Positions 17,269 through 25,005 of a DNA stretch of 64,000 nucleotides are shown one piece after another; position 1 is the stretch's first letter; every line of letters starts with the position of its first letter. Both the position numbers and the translations under genes were made by a program. Source of the DNA: Paenibacillus sp. KS-LC4. GTDB lineage: Bacteria > Bacillota > Bacilli > Paenibacillales > Paenibacillaceae. A model generated the notes under the pieces. The model was not told the origin of the DNA. It was given only the letters and a program-made list of their open reading frames with translations, and made no database searches. Location: contig NZ_CP145905.1 in the NCBI RefSeq assembly GCF_036894955.1, forward strand, positions 3,614,501 through 3,678,500, read 5' to 3'.

Positions 17269-17871
17269 TTAGCTGCGCGTTCTTGATAACCAGTTCAGCA
17301 TAAGCAGCGTCATAACCATGCCAAGCAGCGACAGCGCTACCCAATACTGTGGAAAGGCCGGAACAACCTTAAGAACAAAAGGGTCGCTAATACTTGCAAC
17401 CGGCACTTCATATTCAGCGCTTATAACGAGCCCGCTGCCCGAAGCATTAGCTGTATCCATAAAACCTGTTAATTGGGCTAACTGATCCGGACTTGTATTC
17501 GTTTCGTTGCCTACGACAAAAAAGACGAGCGCACAAACGAACATCGCCATGCAGCCAGCCACAACAAGGGCTACATTGCGACGAAAAGAGGCAGAAAACT
17601 GATAGCTTTTGTGGGTAACCGGCATGAGCCAAGATTCCTCTGCATAAATACGATCCATGACACCGCGCGTCACATGATCCATTGGCGGCAGTTCAATCGA
17701 ATCATCCTCGGCAATGCAGCGAATCAGCTCCTCGCTCTCTTCCCACAAACGGAGCTGCTCCATGCAATACTCGCAATCAAGCAGATGGGCCTCCATCTCC
17801 TGCCGCTGCGGATCCTCCTCCGGCAGCTCCCAGCACATATGGAGTTTGTGTTGAACGTCTTCGCATTTCAT
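17269..17871 (-). CDS. Putative zinc-finger anti-sigma factor
   Basis: 200 aa. The N-terminal cytosolic ZAS-type zinc-binding motif HLLDCEYCMEQL (HxxxCxxC) at residues about 29-40 would bind the cognate ECF sigma factor. One transmembrane helix spans about 95-117 (VALVVAGCMAMFVCALVFFVV) and a second lies at the C-terminus (YWVALSLLGMVMTLLMLNW), leaving an extracytoplasmic sensor segment of about 55 residues. Its start overlaps the sigma gene stop by 4 bp, so the two are made together. Confidence 0.85.
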   Translation of the reverse strand: MKCEDVQHKLHMCWELPEEDPQRQEMEAHLLDCEYCMEQLRLWEESEELIRCIAEDDSIELPPMDHVTRGVMDRIYAEESWLMPVTHKSYQFSASFRRNVALVVAGCMAMFVCALVFFVVGNETNTSPDQLAQLTGFMDTANASGSGLVISAEYEVPVASISDPFVLKVVPAFPQYWVALSLLGMVMTLLMLNWLSRTRS

Positions 17872-18464
17872 CGCGTGTTCATCCCTTCAAATTCATCCAC
17901 TCCAAGAGCTTCGCCAAAATAAGGCTCCAATTGAACCTTTACACTGGCTCTGGCTCTGAATAACAAGGATTTCACAGAACTGACCGTTTGCCCTAAAATG
18001 CTGGCAATTTCCTGGTAGTCCATCTGGTCATATTCTCTAAGAATAAGTGCAGAGCGTTGTTTTTCAGGCAAATTATTAATCGCTTCGCGAACCATCGCCA
18101 TGCGTTCATTGCGAAGCACAAGCTGCTCTGGACCTGCATCGGGGGCCGTAACTGGCACAATGCCCGATTCATCCAGCGACAAATTCGCTGCTTTCTGCTT
18201 GCGAAGCTCACTAAGCACAGTGTTGCGGGCGATCGTGTAAAGCCACGTGGAAAAAGTAGCATCCACCTCACGGAACGAGTGCAGGCTGCGATAGGCTTTA
18301 TAAAACGTTTCCGAGCATAAATCCTCTGCAAGCAGCTCAAGCTTCGCGCTTTTGAGCATATGAAAAATAAAAGATAATATTTTGCGCTGATAACGGCTCA
18401 TTAGCTCTGAATAAAGCTCAATGTTGCCATCTTTAATTTCCCTTATTAATTGGGAATCAGTCAT
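17868..18464 (-). CDS. ECF-subfamily RNA polymerase sigma factor
   Basis: 198 aa with region 2 (LMSRYQRKILSFIF, AEDLCSETFYKAYRSLHSF, TFSTWLYTIARN) and region 4 (LPEKQRSALILREYDQMDYQEIASILGQTVSSVKSLLFRAR). Starts at ATG 18464 with an upstream GGGGAGG-type site. Pairs with the overlapping anti-sigma gene; target genes cannot be deduced beyond possible autoregulation. Confidence 0.92.
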   Translation of the reverse strand: MTDSQLIREIKDGNIELYSELMSRYQRKILSFIFHMLKSAKLELLAEDLCSETFYKAYRSLHSFREVDATFSTWLYTIARNTVLSELRKQKAANLSLDESGIVPVTAPDAGPEQLVLRNERMAMVREAINNLPEKQRSALILREYDQMDYQEIASILGQTVSSVKSLLFRARASVKVQLEPYFGEALGVDEFEGMNTR

Positions 18465-18522
18465 GACAGGCGAACCTCCCCACCTGCGAATTCTTCTTCC
18501 CGGCCCTGTTATCATTAAATTG

Positions 18523-18547
18523 TACTAAGCCGGAAGCAAAAAGTTGC
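18523..18547 (-). promoter_or_regulatory. Candidate ECF-type autoregulatory promoter
   Basis: On the minus strand GCAAC(TTTTT) is followed after exactly 16 nt from AAC by AGTA, one mismatch from the AAC-N16-CGTA arrangement of ECF promoters. It sits about 55 nt upstream of the sigma ATG. Confidence 0.4.
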
Positions 18548-18711
18548 GGTATGTATAATAAAAATTACGAATCGCTGGTCTAACAACATAGATTCGCGCC
18601 GCACAATCAAAATCCTGCTTATTTCGACAAAAGGATAAATGAGGAATTTTTTAGAAAAAAGAGCTTGCCTTTGAAATTCTCCCCTACTTAATCCTATTGA
18701 ACATAAGAAAA

Positions 18712-18745
18712 GTGGTTAAGCAGGCAACTCATCCTGCTCAGCCAC
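18712..18745 (-). terminator. Minus-strand terminator inside the 1.06-kb tyrA-sigma gap
   Basis: A 13-bp stem GTGGCTGAGCAGG / CCTGCTTAACCAC (one mismatch, one G-U) with an 8-nt loop, then TTTTCTT on the minus strand. It must end a transcript arising between 18746 and 19483, because the tyrA transcript already has its own terminator. Confidence 0.65.
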
Positions 18746-18876
18746 TATCGCATTCGCCTATCTACCTTACAAATAATACTCACATGAGTGAAAATAACGT
18801 ATAACGACGGCTGTTCAAGGTTATGATACTTATGTTTCATCGGCTTAATTATGACGCTTGCGAATGCAATGCTCAT
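18745..18876 (-). CDS. Possible 43-aa small protein ending at a terminator
   Basis: Open frame whose TAG stop abuts the terminator hairpin (its G is the first stem base). The ATG at 18876 has TAAGGA about 5 nt upstream. Composition is mixed hydrophobic and basic (starts MSIAFASVIIKPMK, ends KVDRRMR). No family recognised. The alternative is a non-coding RNA using the same terminator. Confidence 0.3.
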   Translation of the reverse strand: MSIAFASVIIKPMKHKYHNLEQPSLYVIFTHVSIICKVDRRMR

Positions 18877-19180
18877 TCCCGTCCTTACCCTCATGCAAAA
18901 AAATTATCTCTTCACTTCAATCAAGCCTCATTATTACAGTCTACGCCGCGATATCAATCTTATGTATCCCTTTCGCCGGGTAATCACATTGTTGTTTTAT
19001 ATTTTGTAGCTATAGCTTGTGGATGCAGCTTCACTAACTTTGTTTTTTATAAAATCGAGTCAAATTAATATATAGACAACAGAGATTACAAGTATGTTAC
19101 TTACAAGCATCAAGCTAGAAATATTCATTTGTAGTTTCCGTTTTCTTGTTATCGACGAGCAAATATTGTCGCTCCAAGAG

Positions 19181-19219
19181 AAGCGTTTTCAAAATAAATA
19201 AAGAAAAATGAAAACGCTT
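19181..19219. promoter_or_regulatory. Inverted repeat with cre-like half-sites upstream of the sRNA promoter
   Basis: AAGCGTTTTCA and TGAAAACGCTT are exact complements 17 nt apart. The right arm touches the -35 box of the promoter at 19221. Both arms resemble half of a CcpA/LacI-family operator, and a further near-cre string TGGAAGCGTATACA lies in the promoter spacer. Confidence 0.55.
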
Positions 19220-19220
19220 A

Positions 19221-19249
19221 TTGACATATTGGAAGCGTATACATATAAT
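19221..19249 (+). promoter_or_regulatory. Perfect consensus sigma-A promoter
   Basis: TTGACA (19221-19226), 17-nt spacer, TATAAT (19244-19249). Start of transcription is expected near 19256. There is no annotated gene downstream on this strand before a strong terminator at 19311-19336. Confidence 0.85.
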
Positions 19250-19255
19250 AAAAGT

Positions 19256-19337
19256 ACAGTATGGTTTCTCTCCACTCCTATCCAAAACTTATGTTCTGAG
19301 AATGAACATGGACCGCCTCAATGGCGGTCTTTTTTTG
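19256..19337 (+). ncRNA. Candidate ~80-nt small regulatory RNA
   Basis: Bounded by the consensus promoter and a rho-independent terminator (GACCGCC-TCAAT-GGCGGTC then seven T, 19311-19336). A second hairpin ATGTTC-TGAGAAT-GAACAT lies at 19291-19309. The unpaired 5' part contains TCTCTCCACTCCTATCC, complementary to AGGAG/GGAGAG-type ribosome-binding sites, the hallmark of trans-acting Firmicute sRNAs. A 12-codon frame (19261-19299) lacks a ribosome-binding site. Other RNA classes or a relic promoter cannot be excluded. The rest of the 18465-19525 gap holds the features listed here and nothing else I can name. Confidence 0.6.
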
Positions 19338-19483
19338 TTCCTTTTTGGGTGTATCTGCAAACCCACTTAGAAACCCTTTCACCTCTTTTTCGCCCGCTGC
19401 TTCTTTATGGTTGCTTGACGCCCCAGATATGCCTTCTATTTATTTTGCTACGTAAGTTCAACTAATAGCCATAAACAAAAAAA

Positions 19484-19514
19484 GCCCCGCAAAGCTCAAA
19501 AGCTGCTGCGGAGC
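19484..19514 (-). terminator. Terminator of hisC-tyrA
   Basis: Minus-strand stem GCTCCGCAGCAGCT / AGCTTTGCGGGGC (imperfect) followed by TTTTTTTG, 12 bp after the tyrA stop. Confidence 0.8.
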
Positions 19515-19525
19515 CCATTTCCTAT

Positions 19526-20620
19526 TTACTGATGAACTGCAAAGCCCGCATCTGCAAGCACAAGCTGGGCCTGATCCAAATCCTCCTGCGTGCGGAAGGA
19601 CAGCCTTAGAATGCCCGGAACGTCCTCTCTGCTCTCAATAATATGAATGTTGCTCAAATTGATGCGCTCCTTGCCAAGGTCGCTGGCGATTTTACCGATA
19701 ATGCCGGGATGATCGGGTACGTCTACATAACAATCATAGATCGAATGCAGCATGCCCTTGCGACGCTCAGGAAGCTTGCTGCGGAATTCACCGGCTGTGC
19801 GGAACGCTTCCTCTATGCCTTCGCCATCCTCTCGCTCGAGCAGGTCTGCGAATGTGGCGATTTCGGCATTCCAATCCCTCAGCAGCTTAAGCAGCACACT
19901 TTTGTTATTGACCAAAATATCGCGCCATATGACAGGGTCGCCTGAAGCGATACGGGTAATATCGCGGAAGCCTCCCGCTGCAAGCGAGGCATAAAGCTGA
20001 TCCTGCTCATTGTAGCCGCGAATCTGGTTGACCAGCGCCACTGCAATCATATGCGGCAGATGGCTGATCGCGCCCACGATTTCATCATGCGAATTTGCGT
20101 CTACACTGACAATATTCGCTTTCGTCAGCGCAAGCAGCTCAGTGAGCTTGTCCAGCTGACTCTGCGGTGTCGACGCATCAGGCGTGAGGACGTAAAAAGC
20201 ATTTTCAAACAAATGGGTCGATGCCGCTTCAACGCCGGAGCGCTCCGAGCCTGCCATCGGATGCCCGCCGATAAACGATACGCCGGGCTGGCTCTCCAGC
20301 CTCCGTCCACATAATGCCACGGAAGCTTTCGTGCTGCCGACATCCGTCACAATACAGCCCGGCTTCAGCGGCAGCTGGCTCAGCTCATCTACATACTCCT
20401 CTAGCTTGCCTACAGGAACACAGAGGAATATAAAGTCAGCGTCTGAAGCCGCCTCACGAACAGATGTCGTTGCCGAATCAACGACGCCACGATTGACATA
20501 TTTTTCTGCGGAGGAAGGACGGTTGGAATAGCCGACAACCGTTACGTCCGGCTTGCCCTTAAAACATAGAGCAAGCGATCCGCCAATTAATCCAACGCCA
20601 AATATCGCTATTTTTACCAT
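19526..20620 (-). CDS. tyrA: Prephenate dehydrogenase with C-terminal ACT domain
   Basis: NAD-dependent oxidative decarboxylation of prephenate to 4-hydroxyphenylpyruvate for tyrosine. The Rossmann motif is FGVGLIGGSLAL at residues about 6-17. Catalytic region motifs include GGHPMAGSERSG and SHLPHMIA. The last ~75 residues form an ACT regulatory domain (YVDVPDHPGIIGKIASDL), giving tyrosine feedback control in this class. 364 aa. It lies 4 bp after hisC, so the two are co-transcribed. Confidence 0.95.
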   Translation of the reverse strand: MVKIAIFGVGLIGGSLALCFKGKPDVTVVGYSNRPSSAEKYVNRGVVDSATTSVREAASDADFIFLCVPVGKLEEYVDELSQLPLKPGCIVTDVGSTKASVALCGRRLESQPGVSFIGGHPMAGSERSGVEAASTHLFENAFYVLTPDASTPQSQLDKLTELLALTKANIVSVDANSHDEIVGAISHLPHMIAVALVNQIRGYNEQDQLYASLAAGGFRDITRIASGDPVIWRDILVNNKSVLLKLLRDWNAEIATFADLLEREDGEGIEEAFRTAGEFRSKLPERRKGMLHSIYDCYVDVPDHPGIIGKIASDLGKERINLSNIHIIESREDVPGILRLSFRTQEDLDQAQLVLADAGFAVHQ

Positions 20621-20624
20621 AACC

Positions 20625-21722
20625 TTATGACTGCACCGCCACTTCCTGCAAAACCTGCTCCAAAGCAGCTATAAACTGCTCATTTTGCTCCTTCGTGCCA
20701 ACGCTGACCCGAATATAGGTCGGGTAATACGTCCAGCGGGAACGAATAATAAAGCCTTTGCGCAGCAGCGCATTAAATACTTCCGGAGATGGACGCTTTA
20801 CATCGACCATAATAAAATTGCCATGCGCCGGATAATAAACAAGGCCCAGCCGGTCAAACTGAGCAGCAAAATAAGCGATGCCCGCTGCATTTTGCCCCAC
20901 AACATGCTGAATAAAAGCCTGATCAGTCAAGGCCGCTTTAGCCGCTGCCTGCGCGATTCTCGTTGTATTAAAGGGCTCCCTCACCTGATTAATGAAGCGC
21001 AGCACCTCCGGGTCGCCAACGCCGTAACCAATGCGAAGCGCCGCTAATCCATACACCTTCGAGAATGTGCGAAGTACGACCAAATTCCGGTAGCTGCTAA
21101 GCAGTTCAATACCATCGGGGAATTCCGGATCGGTTACGAGCTCGCAATACGCCTCATCCAGCACAACGAGCACATGGCTCGGAACCTGCTGCAAAAAAGC
21201 AGTCAGCTCAGCCTTCGTCACAATCGTGCCGGTCGGATTGTTCGGATTACAAATCCAGATGATTTTCGTTCGCTCCGTTACCTTCGCCAGCATCGCAGGA
21301 AGATCGTGCTTGCCATCCTTGAGCGGCACCTCAATGATGCGAGCGTTCTCAATTTCAGCGTTGTGCTTGTACTGCGGGAATGTCTCGTCCGCCATAATCG
21401 TTTCGTCTCCTGCAACGAGAAACGCACGAGCCAGCATTAAAATAATTTCACTAGAGCCTGTGCCGAAAATCAGCTGCTCCGGCTTTACGTTAAGATGGCC
21501 CGCAAGTGCTGCTGCAAGCTCAATGCTCGCACCATCAGGATAAATATTCGTTTGGTTTAATTCTTCCATGATTGCCGCTTTAGCCTGCTCCGAACAACCA
21601 TAAGGATTTTCATTGGAAGCCAGCTTCGTAACTTCAGTTAGGCCTAGCTCTCTCTTCACATCTTCAACCGGCTTGCCAGGCTGATAGACAGGGAGATGTA
21701 AAATATTATTTTTTGGCTGCAT
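20625..21722 (-). CDS. hisC: Histidinol-phosphate / aromatic aminotransferase
   Basis: PLP-dependent class I/II aminotransferase of the HisC family. In B. subtilis the enzyme in this position serves histidine and also phenylalanine and tyrosine synthesis. Motifs: SNENPYGCSEQA near the N-terminus, NPNNPTGTIV, DEAYCEL and the PLP lysine in RTFSKVYGLAALRIGYG. The ATG at 21722 has AGAGGTGA upstream; an earlier start at 21734 is less well placed. In the ancestral order hisC follows trpA directly; here 5.4 kb of transport genes lies between. Confidence 0.93.
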   Translation of the reverse strand: MQPKNNILHLPVYQPGKPVEDVKRELGLTEVTKLASNENPYGCSEQAKAAIMEELNQTNIYPDGASIELAAALAGHLNVKPEQLIFGTGSSEIILMLARAFLVAGDETIMADETFPQYKHNAEIENARIIEVPLKDGKHDLPAMLAKVTERTKIIWICNPNNPTGTIVTKAELTAFLQQVPSHVLVVLDEAYCELVTDPEFPDGIELLSSYRNLVVLRTFSKVYGLAALRIGYGVGDPEVLRFINQVREPFNTTRIAQAAAKAALTDQAFIQHVVGQNAAGIAYFAAQFDRLGLVYYPAHGNFIMVDVKRPSPEVFNALLRKGFIIRSRWTYYPTYIRVSVGTKEQNEQFIAALEQVLQEVAVQS

Positions 21723-21757
21723 ACTGCCGATCACCTCTTCTTATATATCTACAGATT

Positions 21758-21779
21758 AATTGATATATAAATATCAATT
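21758..21779. promoter_or_regulatory. AT-rich palindrome upstream of hisC
   Basis: AATTGATAT-ATAA-ATATCAATT, a perfect 9-bp inverted repeat about 36 bp upstream of the hisC ATG. It could be a regulator site or promoter element now needed because hisC-tyrA is detached from the trp operon. No clear terminator separates the ABC gene from hisC. Confidence 0.4.
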
Positions 21780-21860
21780 GCATAAGGCTTATTGTCTCAC
21801 ATCTTGCCCCGCTTTAAAAGATATTCTGCTGCAATTGATGGTGACCGCCATAAGAATAGT

Positions 21861-22643
21861 CTAAAATCCCATATCTGCAAGCCAGGAGGACAGATTTGCT
21901 TCCCTCTCCTTCAAATCAGCCTGTCCAAGCTGTCCGCGCTGCCCAAGCCGCCCCATTACCCGCTCACCGACAATGCAGCCATCTAGCATAAATAAGACGC
22001 GCTGTGTTTTGGCAGCCACCTTCGCATCATGGGTCACCAGCATGATCGTCGTCCCCGCCGCCTGATTTAATTCGGTTAAAATAGCCATAACCTCATCGCT
22101 TGATTTGGAATTAAGAGCTCCTGTCGGTTCATCGCCAAACAAGATATCCGGCTGATTAATAAGCGCCCGGCAAATAGCTGCCCGCTGGAGCTGTCCACCG
22201 GACACCTCCGACTTGTCAGCAGCGGCAAGCTCCGCAATTCCAGTCCGCTGCATCAGATCGCTGGCCCGCCGAACAATAGCGGCGCGACTCTCTCTTTTCG
22301 CCCTATAAGCGGGCAAAATAATATTGTCGAGCAGACTGAGATTTTTCAAAAATCCGCTTTGTTGAAAAACAAATCCCATTTTGCTCAAGCGAAGCTGAGC
22401 CAGCTGCTCTTCAGATAACCCCCCAAGCTCTTGCCCTTGTATGGCAACACTGCCAGACGTCATTTTGTCCATCCCGCTAATCGTGTACAGCAAGGTAGAC
22501 TTGCCGCAGCCAGAAGGGCCCATTATAGACACGAACTCCCCTGCCTGTACTTGCAGATTCACATTTTTCAGCACAGCCTGTTCATTATTTTTGCCTGCGA
22601 AATAGCTTTTGTTCACATTTTTTGCCTCTAACACGATAGTCAT
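21861..22643 (-). CDS. ABC transporter ATP-binding protein (MacB/LolD class)
   Basis: 260-aa nucleotide-binding protein with Walker A GPSGCGKST near residue 43, the Q-loop, signature VSGGQLQRAAICRAL, Walker B ILFGDEPTGAL and the H-loop VTHD. Belongs to the class pairing with FtsX-like permeases. A longer than usual C-terminal tail (about 35 residues after the H-loop region) is rich in Gly, Gln and Leu. Start at ATG 22643 after GAGGG. Co-directional with the permease at 22666; together they form a candidate exporter or resistance transporter. Confidence 0.92.
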   Translation of the reverse strand: MTIVLEAKNVNKSYFAGKNNEQAVLKNVNLQVQAGEFVSIMGPSGCGKSTLLYTISGMDKMTSGSVAIQGQELGGLSEEQLAQLRLSKMGFVFQQSGFLKNLSLLDNIILPAYRAKRESRAAIVRRASDLMQRTGIAELAAADKSEVSGGQLQRAAICRALINQPDILFGDEPTGALNSKSSDEVMAILTELNQAAGTTIMLVTHDAKVAAKTQRVLFMLDGCIVGERVMGRLGQRGQLGQADLKEREANLSSWLADMGF

Positions 22644-22665
22644 CAAAATGCCCTCTTTTCAAAAA

Positions 22666-25005
22666 TTATTTTGTTGCGCCAGCACCTTTGACATTTGCTG
22701 TTATGGTTAAGCTGCTAAACAGCGTCGTTACCAGCCCTACAGCGAGGAATATCAAAGGAATAAGCACATAGGCCACAAGCGGATTAACGACAAATTCGAC
22801 GCGGGCTGCGCCCACAAATGACATCAGCATACTGACTGCGCCCTGCCCAACACTTCCCGCTGCCGCGGTACCTAACACGATTCCAGCCAGCAATACCGCC
22901 AAGGAGCGGATGATGTATTGCTGGCGAATATTTTTCAAGGAAAACCCAAGACTCCTCATAATGACGATTTCAGAAGCGTCCTTCACGATCAGCATGTTGA
23001 AAAATAAAGCGGTAATCAGCAGCGCAATGGCGAGTGCTGCCGCTAACGTAAGCACCGTTATTTTTTGCAGCTGGTTTATCGTGGAGCCCAGTGTCTGAGA
23101 TAAATAATCATCCATAAACGTCACCTTTGCCGGGTAGAAGGCAGCTGCGTATTCAGCCCTTTTTTCGCCAATTGCAACGCCCGGCTTTACATCCAAGCTG
23201 ACCATATACCAAAGGACGGAATGTGGTTCATAAGGCAGCAGCGCTTTAGCTGTTTTGCCGCCATTGGTCACATCCTGATAAATGCCCGTCAGCTTCAGCA
23301 CTCGTTTTTCCCCAGCAACGATGAGCGTCAGCGTGTCGCCGAGCTGCTTGCCGCGCTCCTTCGCATGCAAATAAGAAAGAGCGATCTCATCGTTTGCAGC
23401 GGGAGCAGCCCCGCTTAAATAAGCTAGCGGAAACAGCGAGAAATCGCCCGTTTGCACGCTCACATTTTCATAGACACCATCGTCGCTGCGCATCTTATAA
23501 GAGCTCGTTACGAGCGGCGAATAGCGTTCTACGTCGCTATCGTGTTGAATATAGGCGAGCATCTTGCTGTATCGCTGCGCTACATCGTCTGTTTGCCGCA
23601 AATCAATTTGAATATCGCTCTTCCCCGCTCCCATATAGGTCATAAAATCAGGCGATTTCATCGTATTTAAAAAATTGACAGGCACGATGATTAGGAAGAA
23701 GCAGAGCGTGAATACGAAGGTCAGCAAACCAAATGTTCTAAACCGGATGAACACATCCTGAATGCCGACAAATATATGAATAGGGATAAAACGGCTGCGA
23801 TGGAGCCTCAGCCATTTTGTCATCCGCCCTTTAGCCGAAGTGCTGCCTGAGCGCATGGCTTCAACGGCTGATATTCGTTTAAATCCCCCCAAAACGAAGC
23901 GGCAGAACAACATTACGAATAGAAAAATACAACCTGCCCCCAGCAAGGGGATGATATAGCTTAGTGCATTTTTCTCAGCTATCCCTATGTAAAGGCTCCG
24001 ATTCGCCATAAAAGCCCGTTCTGCAAATAAAGAAAGCACCCACCCCGCCATAGTCGCTGTTAAGGCGATCAGCCGATATTTCATTAAATAAAGCTGACGG
24101 ATATCGCTCCCGGCTATCCCAATCGCCTTCATGACGCCAATTTCATAAACCTCCTCCTCAAGCGCAGCAAGCATCGTAAACCGCAGGCAGAGAAAGGCGA
24201 TGACGATCAGCAGCACGCTGGCTAAAAGAACGACAACGGCGGCAACGCCATCCGTCAGCGCATTCAATAGCCGAAACCCAGCATATGTAATCGCAGTCCC
24301 TTGGTGCGGAAGGCCAGAAGCTAGGTAGAGCTGTTCAAATTCGCTCGTGCGCTCCCCATCATGCAGCAGAAATTCGATCAAATATTCTTTTTCGGCAAAA
24401 TAGCCCTTAAGCTTCTCCCAATCCGCATCGCTTACAACGATACGCTTTGAGCTGACAATAGACGGATTCATCTGGGCATCCCTAACAAAATTTTTTATCG
24501 TAAAGGTTTTGCTGAAGGAGTCCGTCGCCAGTCGCACCGTATCTCCAAGCTCCAAGTCATGCTGCTGCATAAAATAAATCGGCACTGCTATTTCGCCCGG
24601 AAGCACATCCAGCCGCTCATTATTCAAATCAAGTAAAAAATCAAACGCTTTGTTTTGTTTCACAAAGCTCATTTCCATGACGCTGCCGGCCTCTGACACG
24701 CCGCTGGCGCCAAAATATACATCAGCAGGCTCAATAGAAAGCATCTCAACGGTTTGCTGATCCTTTACCAGCTTGCTTTGACTGGCAAAAGCATCAATCT
24801 CCTGCTGATTGATTTCCCCGACATGCATCTGTACAAAATGTGGGACAGCCGCTTTCTCAAACCAGTCATCCACCGAACGAAACAGCTCCAGCAGCATACT
24901 TGCGCTGCTTGCTACTAGCAACGACGACATACAAATGAACATAAATAAAATAGCGGTAATCAGCTTATTCCTTGCGATATCCTTTCTCCACACTCTATCT
25001 AGCAA
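22666..25005 (-). CDS. ABC transporter permease, two FtsX-like domains
   Basis: 779-aa membrane protein. It has an N-terminal helix (residues about 16-38), a large extracytoplasmic domain, three helices around 255-375 (first FtsX domain), a helix near 430, a second extracytoplasmic domain, and three helices at the C-terminus (around 650-770) forming the second FtsX domain. This matches the long-permease class of MacB-like and peptide-resistance ABC systems. Substrate unknown. The start overlaps the MFS gene end by 11 bp. Confidence 0.9.
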   Translation of the reverse strand: MLDRVWRKDIARNKLITAILFMFICMSSLLVASSASMLLELFRSVDDWFEKAAVPHFVQMHVGEINQQEIDAFASQSKLVKDQQTVEMLSIEPADVYFGASGVSEAGSVMEMSFVKQNKAFDFLLDLNNERLDVLPGEIAVPIYFMQQHDLELGDTVRLATDSFSKTFTIKNFVRDAQMNPSIVSSKRIVVSDADWEKLKGYFAEKEYLIEFLLHDGERTSEFEQLYLASGLPHQGTAITYAGFRLLNALTDGVAAVVVLLASVLLIVIAFLCLRFTMLAALEEEVYEIGVMKAIGIAGSDIRQLYLMKYRLIALTATMAGWVLSLFAERAFMANRSLYIGIAEKNALSYIIPLLGAGCIFLFVMLFCRFVLGGFKRISAVEAMRSGSTSAKGRMTKWLRLHRSRFIPIHIFVGIQDVFIRFRTFGLLTFVFTLCFFLIIVPVNFLNTMKSPDFMTYMGAGKSDIQIDLRQTDDVAQRYSKMLAYIQHDSDVERYSPLVTSSYKMRSDDGVYENVSVQTGDFSLFPLAYLSGAAPAANDEIALSYLHAKERGKQLGDTLTLIVAGEKRVLKLTGIYQDVTNGGKTAKALLPYEPHSVLWYMVSLDVKPGVAIGEKRAEYAAAFYPAKVTFMDDYLSQTLGSTINQLQKITVLTLAAALAIALLITALFFNMLIVKDASEIVIMRSLGFSLKNIRQQYIIRSLAVLLAGIVLGTAAAGSVGQGAVSMLMSFVGAARVEFVVNPLVAYVLIPLIFLAVGLVTTLFSSLTITANVKGAGATK

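Noticed and set aside
18823-19068. 81-codon plus-strand frame in the tyrA-sigma gap
   Set aside because: Weak start context, no domain, and it overlaps the better-supported minus-strand small frame and terminator.
19261-19299. 12-codon leader peptide in the candidate small RNA
   Set aside because: ATG lies about 5 nt from the predicted transcription start with no ribosome-binding site; sequence is not rich in a regulatory amino acid.
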